8,863 nucleotides of DNA, taken from contig JAKJBT010000069.1 in assembly GCA_022706865.1 (NCBI GenBank), positions 1 through 8,863 of the forward strand. Reading direction: 5' to 3'. Under the pieces are notes generated by a model. It ran no database searches. It was given only the letters and a program-made list of their open reading frames with translations, and was not told where the DNA came from. A program made the translations under genes and the position numbers. The stretch is from Bacillota bacterium. GTDB taxonomy: Bacteria > Bacillota_A > Clostridia > Lutisporales > Lutisporaceae. This document shows, in pieces, positions 6,566 through 8,863 of this stretch. Numbering within the stretch: the first letter of the stretch is position 1; every line of letters begins with the position of its first letter.

Positions 6566-7555
6566 TCATATATATCCGTACATGCCCCTCACTGAAACTT
6601 CTCCGGACATTATTTCCCTGTATGAACCGTCTGCAAGTTTTACAACCAGGTGGCCTTTCTCGGATATATCCACAGCCAGTCCTGTGATTTCTTCCTTTCT
6701 GCTTATCAGCCTTACCTCTTTTCCCAATACCGCAGACTTACTCTTGTAATCGTTCAAAAAGTCCTTTATGCTTACCTCCCTGACAAAAATCCTGTGTATC
6801 TGCTCAAACTCATACAGTACAGAAGCTGCCAGGGCTCTTCTTGATACAGGCTTGCCCTTTTCAATCTTTACTGATGTGGCAATTCTTGATACTTCCTGCC
6901 CGAAGTCATCATTATCCATGTTTGCATTTATTCCAATTCCTATAATAACATATTTGATCTCATCATCCTCTGCGCTCATTTCTGTAAGTATCCCGCAAAG
7001 CTTTTTGCCTCCTGCAACTATGTCGTTGGGCCATTTTATTTCTGCATCCAGCTGACAGCAGCTTCGGATTGCATTAGTAACAGCAAGGGCAGCGACAATT
7101 GACAGCTTTGGCGCATCAGAAGGCAGTATATCAGGCTTCAGCATAATGGTCATCCATATACCCTTTCCTTTTGTGGAAACCCAATGCCTTCCAAGCCTCC
7201 CCCTTCCGCCGGTCTGTTCATCGGCAATTACTACGGTACCCTCCGTAAAGGATCCCTCGGCTTTTTTCTTTGCATATGTGTTAGTGGAATCAATACTGTC
7301 TAAATATATAATATTTCTGCCTATGGATTCGGTATGCAAAAAAGGCCCAAGCTCACCGGAGGACAGGACATCAGGACTCCCTACCAGCTTATACCCGCTG
7401 TTGGTCTGGGATTCTATACTGTATCCTTCGCTGCGAAGCTTTCTTATATGCTTCCATACAGCTGTTCTGGATATCCCAAGCTTCCTGCTCATCTCTTCAC
7501 CCGATACCGCCTGCCCGCTATTTAACTTTAATTCTTCAAGTATCTTATTCTTCAT
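6566..7555 (-). CDS. birA: Bifunctional biotin-[acetyl-CoA-carboxylase] ligase and biotin operon repressor
   Basis: BirA makes biotinyl-5'-AMP and attaches biotin to a lysine of carrier domains. The 329-residue protein is a group II ligase. Residues 1-60 form a winged helix (GEEMSRKLGISRTAVWKHIR, 19-38, then the wing SQTNSGYKL), as in the DNA-binding BirA proteins. The catalytic domain shows DSIDSTN (86-92), the biotinyl-AMP loop GGRGRLGRHW (116-125), KWPNDI (174-179), K185 before LCGILTEM, and IGIGINAN (205-212). The C-terminal SH3-like domain starts at about 275. The ATG at 7555 has GAGGTG 9 nt upstream. The upstream neighbour encodes a biotin-dependent pump subunit, a likely client complex. 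I see no classical biotin operator in this window. Confidence 0.96.
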   Translation of the reverse strand: MKNKILEELKLNSGQAVSGEEMSRKLGISRTAVWKHIRKLRSEGYSIESQTNSGYKLVGSPDVLSSGELGPFLHTESIGRNIIYLDSIDSTNTYAKKKAEGSFTEGTVVIADEQTGGRGRLGRHWVSTKGKGIWMTIMLKPDILPSDAPKLSIVAALAVTNAIRSCCQLDAEIKWPNDIVAGGKKLCGILTEMSAEDDEIKYVIIGIGINANMDNDDFGQEVSRIATSVKIEKGKPVSRRALAASVLYEFEQIHRIFVREVSIKDFLNDYKSKSAVLGKEVRLISRKEEITGLAVDISEKGHLVVKLADGSYREIMSGEVSVRGMYGYI

Positions 7556-7572
7556 GCTGGCTTACACCTCAT

Positions 7573-7619
7573 TACCCGCTCATGCTCCGAAGCCGGCTCT
7601 ATTATCTACCGCCTCATGC
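7573..7619. repeat. Imperfect 13-bp direct repeat in the birA leader
   Basis: TACCCGCTCATGC (7573-7585) and TACCGCCTCATGC (7607-7619) match at 11 of 13 positions, 34 bp apart. Both lie between the predicted start of transcription (about 7620) and the birA ATG. They could be binding sites or a duplicated segment; chance is not excluded. Confidence 0.35.
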
Positions 7620-7626
7620 CTCGTAC

Positions 7627-7654
7627 TTTATATAATTATTCTACTATAACTCAA
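7627..7654 (-). promoter_or_regulatory. Possible sigma-A promoter of birA
   Basis: On the minus strand, TTGAGT (7654-7649, 4 of 6) is followed by a 16-nt spacer and TATAAA (7632-7627, 5 of 6). The start would be near 7620, about 65 nt before the birA ATG. It lies immediately after the terminator of the pump gene, where a promoter is expected. The -35 is weak. Confidence 0.5.
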
Positions 7655-7655
7655 T

Positions 7656-7688
7656 AAAAAAATCAGACAATTTCTTGTCTGATTTTTT
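7656..7688 (-). terminator. Strong rho-independent terminator after the decarboxylase beta subunit
   Basis: A perfect 14-bp stem (7657-7670 with 7675-7688) closes a GAAA loop in minus-strand RNA. The core TCAGACAA/TTGTCTGA is flanked by A and T runs, so the transcript ends in UUUUUUU. It begins about 10 nt after the stop codon of the gene ending at 7698. The symmetry makes it able to act in both directions. Confidence 0.93.
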
Positions 7689-7697
7689 AAATCGTTT

Positions 7698-8863
7698 CTA
7701 AAATTTACACATTGAAAGAAGAACACCGGCTGCAACTGCAGATCCGATAACTCCTGCAACGTTTGGCCCCATAGCATGCATCAGAAGGTAGTTTGAAGGA
7801 TTGGCTTCCTGTCCTACCCTTTGAGATACCCTGGCTGCCATAGGCACTGCGGATACCCCTGCTGAGCCTATCAGCGGGTTTACCTTTCCCCCTGTCATTT
7901 TGCACATTATCTTGCCGAACAGTACACCGCCTGCCGTTCCTCCCGAGAAAGCCGCCAAGCCAAGGAATATTATTGCCAGAGTCCTGGGAGAAAGGAACAA
8001 TTCCCCGTTCGCTGTAGCCCCTACGGTAGTTCCGAGGAAAATAACAACTATGTTCATCAATTCCCCTTCCGCGGTTTTCATCAATCTGTTCAATGTACTC
8101 TGCATCATTGCCGCTTCTCTGAGCAGATTGCCGAACATGAGCATACCTATCAGGGATGCCGCTGCAGGAAGAACCAATGAAACCACTAATGTAACCAATA
8201 CCGGAAATACCAGTCTCTCAAGCTTGGATACAGGCCTCAGCTGTTCCATTACTATTTCCCTTTCAGCCTTGGTAGTCAGGGCTTTCATTATCGGAGGCTG
8301 AATCAGAGGCACCAGAGCCATATATGAATATGCCGCCACTGCTATTGGCCCCAGCAGATGAGGTGCCAGCTTTGCAGTCAGATATATGGCTGTCGGTCCG
8401 TCCGCTCCGCCTATTATTCCTATGGAAGCTGCTTCCGGAATGCTGAATCCTAGCCCGGGTATGAAGTTCAATGCCAATGCGCCCAGGAAGGTTGTAAATA
8501 TTCCAAGCTGTGCTGCGGCCCCCAGAAGTATACTTCTCGGATTGGCAATAAGAGGCCCGAAGTCCGTCATGGCTCCAACCCCCAGGAATATGAGGGGAGG
8601 ATATATCCCTAGCTTAACTCCCCTGTACAACCAGTACAGCAAGCCACCGGCATCCACCATCTTATGGGTATGTTCTCCTGTTACAGGATCTGTAACTATC
8701 TGATATACAGGTTCTGCATTGAGCCCTGCCAAAGGTAGGTTGGCAAGAAGCATCCCAAAGGCAATAGGTAATAATAATAACGGTTCAAAGCCCTTTACAA
8801 GAGCTAAGTATATCAGAACAAATGATATCAATATCATTACTATCTCCTGCCATGTTATAGCAG
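7698..8863 (-). CDS. oadB: Na+-translocating decarboxylase beta subunit (OadB/GcdB/MmdB type), 5' end missing at the right edge
   Basis: This polytopic membrane protein couples decarboxylation of a carboxybiotin carrier to Na+ export. An ATG at 8837 with AGGAG in front would give 379 residues. However, the frame stays open to the edge and the upstream codons read AITWQEIVM, matching the start of the first membrane segment in the family, so the true start is outside the window. Numbering from 8837, [13 protein letters not shown] contains D146. Y172, N320, G324, S329 and R336 occur at the spacings of D203, Y229, N373, G377, S382 and R389 of the Klebsiella enzyme, so the pump residues are intact. 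The substrate (oxaloacetate, methylmalonyl-CoA or glutaconyl-CoA) cannot be told from beta alone. BirA downstream would biotinylate its partner. Confidence 0.93.
   Translation of the reverse strand, partial: AITWQEIVMILISFVLIYLALVKGFEPLLLLPIAFGMLLANLPLAGLNAEPVYQIVTDPVTGEHTHKMVDAGGLLYWLYRGVKLGIYPPLIFLGVGAMTDFGPLIANPRSILLGAAAQLGIFTTFLGALALNFIPGLGFSIPEAASIGIIGGADGPTAIYLTAKLAPHLLGPIAVAAYSYMALVPLIQPPIMKALTTKAEREIVMEQLRPVSKLERLVFPVLVTLVVSLVLPAAASLIGMLMFGNLLREAAMMQSTLNRLMKTAEGELMNIVVIFLGTTVGATANGELFLSPRTLAIIFLGLAAFSGGTAGGVLFGKIMCKMTGGKVNPLIGSAGVSAVPMAARVSQRVGQEANPSNYLLMHAMGPNVAGVIGSAVAAGVLLSMCKF

Noticed and set aside
7146..7649. 167-codon open frame on the plus strand
   Set aside because: It overlaps birA in antisense and runs into the birA promoter region. 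The composition is Ser/Pro/Leu-rich as expected of an antisense frame.
7556..7655. Classical biotin operator upstream of birA
   Set aside because: I could not find the paired TTGTAA/GGTTAACA-type half-sites; only an unrelated imperfect direct repeat is present.

Overview
All supported genes lie on the minus strand, so the transcriptional order runs from the right edge to the left. Three features suggest an anaerobic Firmicute of class Clostridia: moderately AT-rich DNA with AT-rich intergenic gaps, strong GGAGG-type ribosome binding sites with sigma-A-like promoters, and a gene set including a Na+-pumping decarboxylase beta subunit, type III pantothenate kinase, DusB, and GreA next to LysS. 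I cannot name the genus. No mobile element, CRISPR array, tRNA or rRNA is visible.

Layout in transcription order. (1) 8863-7698: beta subunit of a biotin-dependent, Na+-translocating decarboxylase (OadB/GcdB/MmdB type). It is cut by the right edge and closed on the left by a strong hairpin terminator (7656-7688). (2) 7555-6566: birA, biotin-protein ligase with an N-terminal winged-helix repressor domain. (3) 6452-4690: coaX and dusB, overlapping by 4 bp, with their own predicted promoter and a long near-perfect palindrome after dusB. (4) 4551-2184: a three-gene cassette of an HTH regulator, a protein of the family usually labelled 'quinate 5-dehydrogenase', and an unrecognised protein with a Rossmann-like segment. 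It has a predicted promoter overlapping an operator-like palindrome. (5) 2082-1: a perfect-consensus sigma-A promoter, a roughly 220-nt leader with possible RNA structure, then greA (GTG start) and lysS, which is cut by the left edge.

Most of the window is core housekeeping: CoA synthesis, biotin attachment, tRNA dihydrouridine, transcript cleavage and lysyl-tRNA. BirA probably biotinylates the carrier domain of the pump whose beta subunit lies just upstream. The coaX ... dusB ... lysS order recalls the same region of Bacillus subtilis, with other genes in between. The part with real discovery potential is the 4551-2184 cassette, whose biochemical role is not established by anything I know, together with its operator. 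The greA leader is the second point of interest.
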